Positions 1-9,432 are shown, numbered from the stretch's first letter. The stretch is 64,000 bases of DNA from Pseudoalteromonas rhizosphaerae (GCF_902498845.1 NZ_CABVLM010000006.1:248001-312000); one strand, 5' to 3'. Program-made: numbers and translations. The notes: generated by a model from the sequence alone, not told the origin.

Positions 1-842
1 TCTTTATCACTCTTACACGTCAGTAGGCGCTGTGTCATATCTTGATCAAGACCAAAGGCGGCAATGTTAAGTAATACAAAGCCGGTTAATACCGACGCCA
101 TATTGAACACCCCACTTGGACCAAAATCTAAATCAAATTTGAAAATCGCCAGCTTTGAATCAGCACCGGGGGTTGGCTCATTTAAGGTTGCTAAAATAGT
201 TGAAAAATCAGCGGGGATCAGTACCAACAAACACCAGATAACGGCAATCGCAGCACTGACATATACGACACTTTGCAGCACATCAGAATAAATTACACTG
301 CGAATACCACCAAATACGGTATACAACAAACCCGCAAGTGCTAATAGCAAAGTCGCTATAATCACACTTTCTGCGGCTATATTACCGTATAAAATCATCG
401 CTACTGCAATCGCGGCCATATATAGACGTGCGCCACTGGCGAACACTCGGCCAAATAAATACATTAAGCCGCTGCGGCGTTTAGCTTTTGGCCCTATGCG
501 CTTTTCAAGCAGTTCATAAACGGTGTACACTTTTTGTTGATAAAACTTAGGGATCAGAAAAATAGAAACAATAAATGCAGCTATGAATGCGCCAATGTTC
601 GTCGCTAAATACGATAAATCACCTTGATAACCCTGATCAGGTCCACCAATAAAAGTGGCAGCAGACTGTGAAGTAGCTAATACCGAAATAGCCACCATCC
701 AGGTCGGCATACTATTACCGCCTAAAAAGAAGTCTTTACTTGAGTTGGCGCGCTTACGGTTAAACCACCAACCACTGAGTAATAAAATTGCTCCGTAGCT
801 TGCGAATACGAGCCAATCAAGCAAGGTGTATTGTGCACTCAT
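1..842 (-). CDS. sodium:solute symporter (SSS family), C-terminus cut by window edge
   Basis: Inner-membrane Na+-coupled solute carrier. About 280 N-terminal residues are visible, starting MSAQYTLLDW at an ATG whose first base is 842 and running off the left edge. The stretch is a series of hydrophobic helices with the SSS-typical early segment RANSSKDFFLGG followed by SMPTWMVAISVLATSQSA, and later GGIRSVIYSDVLQ. It lies just downstream of, and in the same direction as, a cluster of peptidoglycan-fragment enzymes, so uptake of a murein-derived dipeptide or amino acid is a reasonable inference; the substrate cannot be read from the sequence. A hairpin at 930-949 separates it from that cluster, so it may be partly transcribed on its own. 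Confidence 0.85.
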   Translation of the reverse strand, partial: MSAQYTLLDWLVFASYGAILLLSGWWFNRKRANSSKDFFLGGNSMPTWMVAISVLATSQSAATFIGGPDQGYQGDLSYLATNIGAFIAAFIVSIFLIPKFYQQKVYTVYELLEKRIGPKAKRRSGLMYLFGRVFASGARLYMAAIAVAMILYGNIAAESVIIATLLLALAGLLYTVFGGIRSVIYSDVLQSVVYVSAAIAVIWCLLVLIPADFSTILATLNEPTPGADSKLAIFKFDLDFGPSGVFNMASVLTGFVLLNIAAFGLDQDMTQRLLTCKSDK

Positions 843-929
843 TTATTATCCCAATTTCAAACCAATCAATGGAATATATTATTCCATTAAATTAATAAAA
901 AGAAAACAATTTTATTATTTACTTTGTAA

Positions 930-949
930 AGCCACGTGATCGCGTGGCT
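930..949 (-). terminator. hairpin, probable terminator of the murein-peptide operon
   Basis: A perfect 7-bp stem (AGCCACG / CGTGGCT) with a 6-nt loop lies just past the stop of the YkuD-type gene. The T-tract on the leftward strand is short (TTTAC), so termination may be partial and allow some read-through to the symporter gene. Confidence 0.45.
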
Positions 950-958
950 GTACACGTA

Positions 959-1723
959 TTATTTAATCGCTGGTAACTTCCAAAGCAATTGTTTTTGTTG
1001 ATATTGTGAGCTTGGTAAGCTCACTAACAATGGTTTTTTCTGTTCATCTAACCAAGCTAACAAGGTATCCATATTCTGCTCAGTCATTGCAGTACAACCG
1101 GCAGTTGGTTTATTTTCTGCGCGCCATAAATGCATAAAGATACAACTGCCTGCACCATCAACATTTTGACTATTGTGCTTAACCACTAAGCCTTTTTTGT
1201 AAAGGTTATCTTGACTGTAAATATCACGGCGCATCCACTCTGACGAGTCTTTGACAGCAGCCTCTCCTACCACTGACTTATTAACTAGCTGGTTATAAAA
1301 TGGCGAACCTTTGACATCAACGCAATAGTCGTCAGCAGTCATGCCTTGGTAGGTCATATTGGTTTTTAATGAATCTAAATAACCAAACGCGGTGCCGAGT
1401 TCAAAAATACCAGCGGGAGCTTTACCATCGCCTTCTTGTTTTTGTTCGCCCGCTTGAGCTGGGTGTAAACCAATACCCCACGCAAGACCGGTGCGCCCAA
1501 GTACCACACTGTGACCTTGGCCTTGTTGTTGCCATTGTCCTGCAACACGCTCAAATCGATACAATTGTGCGGCAATGGCTTGCCAATCATCTGCAACCAC
1601 CACCACTAACTGTTGGCTTTGCTGTGGGATAATTGCAGCACTTGCAGCTGCTGATGTACTTGCACTATTTGCACAGCCGCTGAGGGCTGCTGTGGTGATT
1701 AATGTTATTATTATTTTTTTCAT
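959..1723 (-). CDS. exported YkuD-type (L,D-transpeptidase fold) lipoprotein
   Basis: Periplasmic protein of about 254 residues. It begins with a lipoprotein-type signal (positive MKK, hydrophobic stretch, lipobox-like LSGC at about residues 15-18). Near the C-terminus it has His (FMHLWRAENK) followed by TAGCTAM, the His...GC arrangement of the YkuD catalytic centre, with Cys as nucleophile. The family cross-links, trims or otherwise processes peptidoglycan stem peptides. The start chosen is the ATG at 1723, which overlaps the stop of the upstream epimerase gene as ATGA, a sign of translational coupling; a TTG three codons further upstream is less likely. Its place in a murein-peptide operon suggests a role in processing recovered stem peptides rather than wall building, but that is inference. 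Confidence 0.7.
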   Translation of the reverse strand: MKKIIITLITTAALSGCANSASTSAAASAAIIPQQSQQLVVVVADDWQAIAAQLYRFERVAGQWQQQGQGHSVVLGRTGLAWGIGLHPAQAGEQKQEGDGKAPAGIFELGTAFGYLDSLKTNMTYQGMTADDYCVDVKGSPFYNQLVNKSVVGEAAVKDSSEWMRRDIYSQDNLYKKGLVVKHNSQNVDGAGSCIFMHLWRAENKPTAGCTAMTEQNMDTLLAWLDEQKKPLLVSLPSSQYQQKQLLWKLPAIK

Positions 1724-2832
1724 AACGGCCAAATTCCATCGTTTATCGGTTGTAATGTGTCGATACTTTTAATCCCCAAGCCAGGACCATCACTTAACGT
1801 GATCGCTGGGCCATTAAATTCCACACCGCCTTGCACCGGATCATATTGGCCAAGCGCTGGACCGTCTAAGTCTATTTTACTGATCTGCTGGGCTTTTGCA
1901 GACGCTAAATGCGCAGCACCTGCAACGGCAATACTGCCTTCTAACATGCAACCGATCATACAATCAGCTTGATACTGTGCAGTAATATTGGCAATTTCAA
2001 TAGCACGACTTAAGCCACCCGTTTTCATGACTTTGATATTGATAATATCAACAGCATTTTGCTCTAATAATTGAATTACTTGCTTGGGCGAAAAGGCACT
2101 TTCGTCAGCCATGATCGGCGTATTTACCCGCTCAGTAATATACTTTAAACCTTTAAAATCATCACTTTTCACTGGCTGTTCAACAAGTTCTAATTCAACA
2201 TTGTGGCTTTCTAATTGCCGTAAAGCAAACACCGTTTGTTTAGCATTCCAGCCCTGATTTACATCCAAACGAATTTGCGTTTGCTGGCCAAAACCTTGAT
2301 AAATCGCCTTCACTCGTTCGATATCTTGCTGTAAATCATTGCCAATTTTTACTTTTAAAATATCAAAACCTTGCGCTACAGCCACAGCACAATCACTGAG
2401 CATTTTATCAATATTATCAACGCTAATAGTGATATCAGTTCGTAATGTTTGACTACCACCGCCGAGCAATTTATACAGCGGCGCTTGATATAATTTACCC
2501 CACAAGTCATACACAGCCAGCTCGAGTGCGGCTTTAGCGCTGTAATTTGCCACCACACTTGATTGGATCACTTGGCAAATTTGATTGAGGTTTTCGATTT
2601 CCATACCAATTAGTTTTGGCGCTATAAATTGTTTAATAACGCTAAGGATACTTTGGTGAGTATCGCCGGTTATTACTGGCGTAGACGCCGCAGCACCATA
2701 GCCAATTTCGCCTTTATCGGTTTCAATTAACACCACTAAGTCTTCAATATAGCTCACTTCACGCAGCGCTGTTTTGAACGGCGTAACTAATGGCACTTTA
2801 AGTTTGGCAAAACGTATCGCCGTAATCTTCAT
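1720..2832 (-). CDS. ycjG: L-Ala-D/L-Glu (dipeptide) epimerase, enolase superfamily
   Basis: Cytoplasmic enzyme of 370 residues that would epimerise L-Ala-D-Glu from murein to L-Ala-L-Glu so that peptidases can degrade it. Muconate-lactonizing subgroup signatures are visible in order: KVKIG (catalytic Lys pair), RLDVNQGW and ELVEQP (metal-binding Asp and Glu), MADES (third metal ligand), NIKVMKTGG (second catalytic Lys), then MLEGSIAVAGAAHLA and DLDGP. The ATG at 2832 follows an AGGAG ribosome site by 7 nt. It starts 9 bp after the NlpC/P60 gene and overlaps the next gene by ATGA, so all are probably one transcript. Substrate assignment rests on context and family; other dipeptide epimerase specificities exist. 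Confidence 0.85.
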   Translation of the reverse strand: MKITAIRFAKLKVPLVTPFKTALREVSYIEDLVVLIETDKGEIGYGAAASTPVITGDTHQSILSVIKQFIAPKLIGMEIENLNQICQVIQSSVVANYSAKAALELAVYDLWGKLYQAPLYKLLGGGSQTLRTDITISVDNIDKMLSDCAVAVAQGFDILKVKIGNDLQQDIERVKAIYQGFGQQTQIRLDVNQGWNAKQTVFALRQLESHNVELELVEQPVKSDDFKGLKYITERVNTPIMADESAFSPKQVIQLLEQNAVDIINIKVMKTGGLSRAIEIANITAQYQADCMIGCMLEGSIAVAGAAHLASAKAQQISKIDLDGPALGQYDPVQGGVEFNGPAITLSDGPGLGIKSIDTLQPINDGIWPL

Positions 2833-2841
2833 TTTTAACTC

Positions 2842-4224
2842 CTAGCGAATACGCTTAATATTATAAGTACGGTCTAAATAGCTCTGAGTTTGCGATAAAC
2901 GCAGTGGCAATAAAGGCGTTACCGATACCCCATTAAGTGAACTTGAATAAAAACTACCATCAGCCTTGTTATAACCCAACCCTTTAACATCATGGATCAC
3001 ATACGGTTGACCGTCTTGTTCACCTAAGTACATCATTACATGGCCTGGTATATAAATTAAATCGCCCACTTGCATGTTATTAACTACCGCTAATTTATCG
3101 CTTTCATTGCTGGTTTTATCAAAACGGTGATTAGTACCATACTCCCCCTTCCCCTGCTGACCTGAATTACGCGGCATTAATAGACCAAATGATTTATATA
3201 TTTCGCCAACAAAACCAGTGCAGTCACGGCCATTATAGTCGTGTCCCCAACCGTAGCGTTCGCCTAAAAATTTAAACCCTTGTTTTATCAAATGCTGTTT
3301 GGTGTAAGGTAAATACCCTAAATGCACATCACTGCTGCGACTGATCAAGGCAGGCTTAATAACTAACTGACCTTGTTCCCCGCGGGTTGGCAGTTGCACA
3401 ACATAATTAGCGTAGGTGTTTTGGCCATTTAATAAATGAGGGGTTTTTTCTGCAGGCATTAGAGGCAGACGAACGCCCATGTCCAATTGCACTTGCGATG
3501 TAGTGGCATCATTAGGCACGTAAGCAGTATTTACTTTTGCGCCAGTTATCAATAAAAAGTCATCGTTATTTTTAAATTCACGAAGTGTGCTTTTATTCGA
3601 TATCGCAATATCAGCTTTGGGCGCCCATGCTAGATAGTTATAAGCGCGCACAAGTAACCATTTCTTATCAGCACTTTCATGCAAAATAGCCACTGTATCA
3701 CCGGGGAACAATCCGCTTTCTTGAAAACGGTCTAAGTCATTATCTAAGCCACTATTTAATACTCGGTCCGACGTTGGAAAAGTACGCAGGACTGAGCGCT
3801 TTACCACCATGGCATAACTAACTTGATTATTATCTGCCACAGCGTCTAAATTCAAGTTGGCTAAATATTTTGCAAAATGCTTATTACTTAATGCCACGCC
3901 ATTAGGGTAAAAACGCGGGCTTTTTGGTACCGCACTAATACTGAGTATATATGCCTTTAACTGCTCACGAGTTAGCTGAGAGGCAAAATCGAGTGGATCG
4001 ACAATATGTTCATTGTCAGCAATCAGTTGTTTATTAAATGCCGCGATTTGCGCTGCACTCATCAGAGTTTTATCTGTCACTTGGCTTAACCAGTGCTGCG
4101 GGGTTAATTGAGATTGAGTGACCCCAATGACATCTGATTGCCACGTGTTAGCCGCCGCAATGACGGGTGCCATGGTAATAATACTTGCTAATGAAATACT
4201 CAGGGCGATAAATGTATGTCGCAT
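2842..4224 (-). CDS. NlpC/P60 family murein peptidase with SH3-like domains
   Basis: Exported cysteine peptidase of about 460 residues, expected to cut the D-Glu to diaminopimelate bond of peptidoglycan stem peptides. The signal peptide is MRHTFIALSISLASI, ending near AANTW. The middle (about residues 140-300) fits the paired SH3b domains usual in this subgroup. The catalytic half has NGRDCTGFVGEIYKSFG (nucleophile Cys), PGHVMMYLG (His) and YVIHDVKG (third residue). The ATG at 4224 is chosen because AGGGA sits 8 nt upstream and the signal peptide then begins cleanly; an upstream in-frame TTG would put that ribosome site inside the gene. It lies between the serine hydrolase and epimerase genes, and would produce L-Ala-D-Glu for the epimerase. 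Confidence 0.85.
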   Translation of the reverse strand: MRHTFIALSISLASIITMAPVIAAANTWQSDVIGVTQSQLTPQHWLSQVTDKTLMSAAQIAAFNKQLIADNEHIVDPLDFASQLTREQLKAYILSISAVPKSPRFYPNGVALSNKHFAKYLANLNLDAVADNNQVSYAMVVKRSVLRTFPTSDRVLNSGLDNDLDRFQESGLFPGDTVAILHESADKKWLLVRAYNYLAWAPKADIAISNKSTLREFKNNDDFLLITGAKVNTAYVPNDATTSQVQLDMGVRLPLMPAEKTPHLLNGQNTYANYVVQLPTRGEQGQLVIKPALISRSSDVHLGYLPYTKQHLIKQGFKFLGERYGWGHDYNGRDCTGFVGEIYKSFGLLMPRNSGQQGKGEYGTNHRFDKTSNESDKLAVVNNMQVGDLIYIPGHVMMYLGEQDGQPYVIHDVKGLGYNKADGSFYSSSLNGVSVTPLLPLRLSQTQSYLDRTYNIKRIR

Positions 4225-4277
4225 TCGTGGGTTCCCTATTATCAATTTGCTTGGTAAGTCGTGCTGTGTGCTACTTA

Positions 4278-5615
4278 TTATTGCTTTTGCGGTATCAGTA
4301 ACTGTTTAAATGCATGCGTAAAATTAGCCTGCATTTTTAAGCCAACCACGGCTAAATTTTTTTCACTTGCACCTGGCACACTATTTTGTGCCGCTAAGGT
4401 AAATTCGCGTCCACCTTGAATAAACGGTAAGTAAACATGAGCCAACATGACAGTTTCTGTGGTTGAGCGTGTTTCGCTTGGACCCCAACCTATTTTTTGC
4501 CAAACTCGCCATTGCCCCTGCGTTAACTCGTCTAAAATTTGTTTTGCTGGGCGAGTATCGTCTGGTGCAAGCGCTTGCGCTAAAGAGTCAGTGATCATTT
4601 GACTGAGCCCTTGCATCATACCACCCACTTTAGCGGTTTTATCCGTATTGCCGGTGCCATTAAATAGTACATCAATGTCTTGTGCTTGTAGTAAAGGCTG
4701 CTGAGTTAAGGGCTCTCGAGTGTGGCTTGCTAAACGTTTTAACCACTCAGCTTGAGCCAAAGTTGTCATGGCTTTATTACCGGTTAAACCACAGCCATCA
4801 CACCGGTAGTCTAAATAAGCAGGATCATCGGTATTAACAGTAAAATAAGCGATATTGCTAGCAATAACATCACTATCAGTACTTTGCCAACGAATCGTGC
4901 TAGGAGTAAAAATCTCTGTAGCATAAGCACCTTTAAACATAATGCGAGAATCATTAAGCTTTAGCCAATTATCTGCAAATAAATTACTTAAATAATCACG
5001 CCCAGCAACATTAATAAAGTAGCTCGCTATTGCATTAGAGTTTCCATCAGCGCTGCCAAAATGCTCGTAGCTATTAATACTAGTGATCAAATCAGCAACA
5101 TTGCTATCACCTATTAGCGCATGTGCACCAAGCTCTGGGTTTATTTGCCGTACTTTTGCAATTGCACCGCTAAAAGCTTGAATTTTAGATGAACTCCATG
5201 GCTCATATAAATCATTCTGGGTACCATTTGCTAAATAACGATACGCTAGTTGGTTACCTTGCTGTTGGTAATCAATTACTAACAACTTACCCTGCGATGT
5301 CGGAATATCAAAATAGTGCCAATCTGCTGCCACGCGTTGCTGCCACCCTAACTGACTGTAATTAACCTGCGCCGCCGTTTTATAGTGCGATTGCGCAACA
5401 CGATTAGCAACTAAATGCGCCTGCATAGGAATATTTGTTAAATCAGCCGGTAAGACAGGCGCAGCCAACATCACCTGTTGATAGAACGTCTCATGTTGCT
5501 CTTGTAACGATGCAACAGTCTCTTGCTGTGGCTGACTCTGACAGCCAAAAAGCCCAGTTACTAAGCTCACACTGAAAACATTCAGCCCCGCTTTTTTCAG
5601 TTTCATTACAATCAA
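4278..5615 (-). CDS. serine hydrolase lipoprotein, beta-lactamase/DD-peptidase-like
   Basis: Periplasmic lipoprotein of about 445 residues. A lipobox-like GLFGC is at residues 21-25. A candidate active-site SxxK motif, SSSK, is at about 141-144, and GNSNA at about 191-195 resembles the second motif of class A beta-lactamase-like enzymes; I do not see a clear KTG box, so the exact family is uncertain. It is the first gene of the leftward murein-peptide cluster, so a D,D-carboxypeptidase or related role is plausible. The start is ambiguous: a TTG at 5615 has AAGGAA 7 nt upstream, whereas the ATG at 5606 is about 16 nt from that site. I kept the TTG. Confidence 0.6.
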   Translation of the reverse strand: MIVMKLKKAGLNVFSVSLVTGLFGCQSQPQQETVASLQEQHETFYQQVMLAAPVLPADLTNIPMQAHLVANRVAQSHYKTAAQVNYSQLGWQQRVAADWHYFDIPTSQGKLLVIDYQQQGNQLAYRYLANGTQNDLYEPWSSSKIQAFSGAIAKVRQINPELGAHALIGDSNVADLITSINSYEHFGSADGNSNAIASYFINVAGRDYLSNLFADNWLKLNDSRIMFKGAYATEIFTPSTIRWQSTDSDVIASNIAYFTVNTDDPAYLDYRCDGCGLTGNKAMTTLAQAEWLKRLASHTREPLTQQPLLQAQDIDVLFNGTGNTDKTAKVGGMMQGLSQMITDSLAQALAPDDTRPAKQILDELTQGQWRVWQKIGWGPSETRSTTETVMLAHVYLPFIQGGREFTLAAQNSVPGASEKNLAVVGLKMQANFTHAFKQLLIPQKQ

Positions 5616-5681
5616 AATTAAATTCCTTATGATTTTTATTTTTGGAATATTTTATTGAAAATAACATATTTTCCACAGCAA

Positions 5682-5693
5682 GCAAATATTTGC
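5682..5693. promoter_or_regulatory. 12-bp perfect palindrome between divergent genes
   Basis: GCAAATATTTGC lies in the 142-bp gap between the leftward serine hydrolase operon and the rightward TonB-receptor gene. Its symmetry and position make it a candidate shared operator. The binding protein is not identifiable from the sequence. Confidence 0.35.
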
Positions 5694-5763
5694 ATCCGAT
5701 TAACATCTTAAAACGTACTAGTATTAAATATAAACACTTCGATCTATTTATAAGGAAATGATA

Positions 5764-7779
5764 ATGCGCACTTTTTTAATTCTATCTGGTAGCTTGTTTT
5801 GCTCTACCAATGTACTTGCAAACATTGAAGAAATTACCATATACGGACACCGCACGGGACTTATTGGTGAGGCTATTAGTGCATCAAGTGGCGTAATTGG
5901 CCAAGGTGAAATAGAAAACCGTCCAATGTTACGTAGCGCAGAAATGCTAGAACTGATCCCAGGTATGGCCGTCACACAGCACAGCGGCTCAGGTAAAGCT
6001 AATCAATATTTTATCCGCGGTTTTAATCTCGACCATGGTACTGACTTTGCCACCAGCATTGATGGTATGCCAATTAATATGCGTAGCCATGGGCATGGTC
6101 AAGGCTACACCGACCTTAACTTTATTATTCCTGAAACAATTTCGACTATAGATTATCAAAAAGGCGCGTATGGCGCCGCTCAAGGTGACTTTTCAACCGC
6201 TGGCAGTGCTGAATTTAATCTAGCTGATAACCCAAAACATCAACAACTTGACTTTACAATTGGCGAAGACAATTACCAGCGAGTGATGGCATTAGGCTCA
6301 ATTGGGATTGCTAACGGGAAAATTATTATTGCCGGTGAGTGGCAAGGTTATGATGGCCCTTGGCAAGATATCAATGAAGATGTAGATAAAAAAAATGCCC
6401 TAGTACGCTATGTAGGTAAAGCATGGGATGGCGATTTATCAGTTACGGCAATGGCTTATGACAACAGCTGGAATTCCGCAGATCAAATTCCACAACGTGC
6501 AGTTGAACAAAGTATTATCAGTGCGCTAGGTTCACTCGATACGACCGTAGGCGGCAGCTCTAGTCGCTATAGTTTATCGGCAAATTGGCAAGGCCAGCAC
6601 ATTAAAGCCAATGCCTATGTGATCAACTACGACATGGACTTGTTTTCTAACTTCTCTTACTTTTTAAATGATCCTATTAATGGCGATCAGTTCCAACAAG
6701 TCGATAGCCGGACAATTAGTGGTGGCGCACTGAGTTATCAATTTGCTGATACTCTTGCAGATATGCTAATCCAGCATACAGTTGGTGTGGAATATCGCCG
6801 CGATGATATTGATCAAGTTGGTTTATACAATACCAAGCAGCGCCAACGCTTAAGTACTGTGCGTGAAGATGCTGTAGACGAAGCCAGCTACTCAGCCTAT
6901 TGGCAATCACAAGTAAATTTAAGCCAAGCACTCGAAGCCACATTTGGTGTGCGTTATGATTACTTTGACGCAGATGTTGATAGCAATAACAGTATTAATT
7001 CAGGCAGTGCAGATGATGATTTGGTTAGCTTTAAAGCCAGCTTAAATTACCTGTTTAATGACAACCTAGCCGGTTATGCCAACTGGGGGCAGTCGTATCA
7101 TTCAAATGATGCGCGTGGAGCGACTATTAAACAAGATCCGGTGACACTTGAGTCTGCTGATAAGGTTGATTTACTGGTGCAAAGCAATGGCGCAGAGCTG
7201 GGTTTACGCTACTTTGATCACCAACGGTTTAATTTATCAGCGGCATTATGGTGGCTAAGCTTAGATTCTGAATTATTATTTGTGGGTGATGCGGGTAACA
7301 CTGAAGCCAGTGATGCATCAAAACGCTACGGTTTAGAGCTCAGTGCGTATTATTGGCTTAATGATGCCTTGAGTTTAGACGCCGAGGCCTCATTTACACA
7401 TTCACGCTTAGATATCGATTCAAATGACGATCGAATTGAAGGTGCAGTGCCTGTGGTTGCCAGTACTGGCATTAATTGGCATATTACCCAGCAGTGGCAG
7501 TCTTCACTGCGCGTACGCCACATTGGCAAACGGATACTCAGTAGTGATGGCGATAAACGCTCAGAGCCGCTTACAGTCATTAATGGTTTAGTAAGTTATC
7601 AACAAACGCATTGGAAAGTGGGCCTTGAGCTATTAAATATATTTGATAGTACGGATCACGATATTGACTACTTTTACACGTCACGCTTAGCTGGTGAACC
7701 TATTGAAGGCGTTGAAGATAATCACTTCCACCCGATTGAGCCGCGTACCCTGCGCCTAAACTTCAGCCTGTTATTTTAG
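5764..7779 (+). CDS. TonB-dependent outer-membrane receptor
   Basis: Outer-membrane active-uptake receptor of about 671 residues. Signal peptide MRTFLILSGSLFCSTNVLA; just after it EEITIYG resembles a TonB box. The plug domain follows (ENRPMLRSAEMLELIPGMAV, then RGFNLDHGTDFATSIDGMPIN and YQKGAYGAAQGDFSTAGSAEF), then a beta-barrel rich in aromatic strands ending LRLNFSLLF, with a C-terminal Phe. The ATG at 5764 is chosen because AAGGA at 5752-5756 sits 7 nt away; the ATG at 5758 is too close to it. It is divergent from the murein-peptide operon and may share its control region, suggesting, though not proving, that it imports a peptide or wall fragment. Confidence 0.9.
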   Translation: MRTFLILSGSLFCSTNVLANIEEITIYGHRTGLIGEAISASSGVIGQGEIENRPMLRSAEMLELIPGMAVTQHSGSGKANQYFIRGFNLDHGTDFATSIDGMPINMRSHGHGQGYTDLNFIIPETISTIDYQKGAYGAAQGDFSTAGSAEFNLADNPKHQQLDFTIGEDNYQRVMALGSIGIANGKIIIAGEWQGYDGPWQDINEDVDKKNALVRYVGKAWDGDLSVTAMAYDNSWNSADQIPQRAVEQSIISALGSLDTTVGGSSSRYSLSANWQGQHIKANAYVINYDMDLFSNFSYFLNDPINGDQFQQVDSRTISGGALSYQFADTLADMLIQHTVGVEYRRDDIDQVGLYNTKQRQRLSTVREDAVDEASYSAYWQSQVNLSQALEATFGVRYDYFDADVDSNNSINSGSADDDLVSFKASLNYLFNDNLAGYANWGQSYHSNDARGATIKQDPVTLESADKVDLLVQSNGAELGLRYFDHQRFNLSAALWWLSLDSELLFVGDAGNTEASDASKRYGLELSAYYWLNDALSLDAEASFTHSRLDIDSNDDRIEGAVPVVASTGINWHITQQWQSSLRVRHIGKRILSSDGDKRSEPLTVINGLVSYQQTHWKVGLELLNIFDSTDHDIDYFYTSRLAGEPIEGVEDNHFHPIEPRTLRLNFSLLF

Positions 7780-7814
7780 TTTGGTTATTGTTATTAATAA
7801 TTGAGCTAAATACT

Positions 7815-7857
7815 TTGCTGATCCGGTTTATACTTTAAGGTTGAAGCGGATCAGCAA
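7815..7857. repeat. 11-bp inverted repeat in the gap between convergent genes
   Basis: TTGCTGATCCG (7815-7825) and its exact complement (7847-7857) flank a 21-nt loop between the ends of the TonB-receptor and PhoX-like genes. No T-run follows on either strand, so it is not a standard terminator, though it may still stop or stabilise the converging transcripts. Confidence 0.4.
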
Positions 7858-7936
7858 GGCTGCATTTTAAATTAACTCACTTAGCACTACTAAATAGCCA
7901 TAGTGCACTTGTATATAAGCATTAAATAATCACCAG

Positions 7937-9316
7937 TTAGCCTTTAAAACTCTGCCATGGTCCTGTGATCGCTAATGTTTTTGTTGGTGAATACACATTA
8001 ACAAATAAGGTGTTGCCATCAGCAGAAAAACAAGCTCCCGCCAACTCGGTTTGCGCTGTTAAGCGGGCAAAATTATATACATCACCACTAGGTGTTACGC
8101 CACGTAAATGGTTATCAACCACGTCGGTATACTGATCTTCACAAACGATCAAGTGCCCGTTAGGTGCAACAGTGAGATTATCACCAAAGTTAAATAACGA
8201 CTTATCTGTGCTTTCTACAAATAGTTGAACGTGTCCTGGAGCTAAATGCTCTTTATCTGTTCCTTCAAATGCTGATGGTTGATACTTCATCACTTGCCCA
8301 AGCTGCTTTTGACCACCATTAGTGCAACAAAAATAAAGTTCTTTTTCACCCCAATGTATCCCTTCACCACGAGCGAAAAGTGCAGCGCCTTGTTTGTGGC
8401 CGCGTATTCTTAAATCGTCTTTTGGACTTTCAGGTTGCGCCAAATCAACCCATTCAACGGCCATATTGTGTTGTAAAGGCATTACCCCTGTAACCCAATT
8501 ACGAGTATCAAACTGTGGCTGTGCTTTAATCATCATAGCTTGAAGTTTACCTCCTTTACTCAACTTACCGTATTCATTAGGAATAAAACGATAAAATAAA
8601 CTATCGCCTTTATCTTCTGTCAGATAAACAATACCGGTTGTTGGATCAACAGCAGCTGCTTCGTGGTTAAACCGCCCCATTGCCTTGAGAGGCTCAGGGT
8701 TTACTAGTCCTTTAGCGTTGGCTGGTATCTCAAAAATATAACCGTGATCTTGATTAAAGCCATCCGCTTTAGTCAGAACAGTCTCTTCGCAAGTAAGCCA
8801 ACTACCCCATGGGGTAATACCACCTGCACAATTGCGGATCGTGCCAGTGAGTGACAAATATTCTTGCTCTTTTTTACCGGTTTTTAAATTATAAATAATA
8901 TGACTTGTGCCTCCTGGCAAAGCAACACCTTGCGCAGTAGTGTCATAAGCAAATGACGTTTTATGCGTTTGTAAGCTAACATCTGCTTTTGCTAAATCAG
9001 TTGGTTTTAATTCATGGTTTCTGACTAATGCAACCCGCTCATCATCAAGGGCAATACAGCCCATACCATCGGCTTTATCTGGCACTGTAAAGCCATCATC
9101 CATTTTATCACCCAGTTTTGATATAACTTGATAGCTAAACCCTGCTGGTAAATCGAGTAACTTGTTAGGATCAGTCACTAACGGACCATAGGCACTTAAA
9201 TGCTCACTCACGTCAAGAAATGGTACTTTGCCAAAAGTACTACGAGAAAGCCCCATAAAAGCGAGTGTACCGGCACTAATAATAAATTGTCTTCTTGAGA
9301 TCATCGTAAAACTCAT
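7937..9316 (-). CDS. PhoX-like (DUF839) Tat-exported protein
   Basis: Protein of about 459 residues in the DUF839/PhoX family, which includes Ca2+-dependent alkaline phosphatases; the family fold is a beta-propeller. The N-terminus has a twin-arginine signal, ISRRQFIISAG followed by a hydrophobic stretch and SRSTFG, so it would be exported folded. Typical family segments are CAGGITPWGSWLTCEE, GRFNHEAAAVDPTTGIVYLTEDKGDS and HWGEKELYFCCTNGG. Two ATGs are possible (9316 and 9304); the signal works with either, and no clear ribosome site decides. Phosphatase activity is not certain, since many family members are uncharacterised. Confidence 0.8.
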   Translation of the reverse strand: MSFTMISRRQFIISAGTLAFMGLSRSTFGKVPFLDVSEHLSAYGPLVTDPNKLLDLPAGFSYQVISKLGDKMDDGFTVPDKADGMGCIALDDERVALVRNHELKPTDLAKADVSLQTHKTSFAYDTTAQGVALPGGTSHIIYNLKTGKKEQEYLSLTGTIRNCAGGITPWGSWLTCEETVLTKADGFNQDHGYIFEIPANAKGLVNPEPLKAMGRFNHEAAAVDPTTGIVYLTEDKGDSLFYRFIPNEYGKLSKGGKLQAMMIKAQPQFDTRNWVTGVMPLQHNMAVEWVDLAQPESPKDDLRIRGHKQGAALFARGEGIHWGEKELYFCCTNGGQKQLGQVMKYQPSAFEGTDKEHLAPGHVQLFVESTDKSLFNFGDNLTVAPNGHLIVCEDQYTDVVDNHLRGVTPSGDVYNFARLTAQTELAGACFSADGNTLFVNVYSPTKTLAITGPWQSFKG

Positions 9317-9432
9317 AGTGTGATAAAATAACAGGCATATAATAAATGAAATTATCCTATAAAAACGGCCTCCATAAAAAGTTCATACAATTGTCATATC
9401 TCTAAACAAACCTCATTGACAGTTGATCTATT

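Noticed and set aside
9317..9432. Possible PhoB box upstream of the PhoX-like gene (CTGTCA and TGTCAT pieces)
   Set aside because: The half-sites lack the 11-bp direct-repeat spacing and the second half of each is poor.
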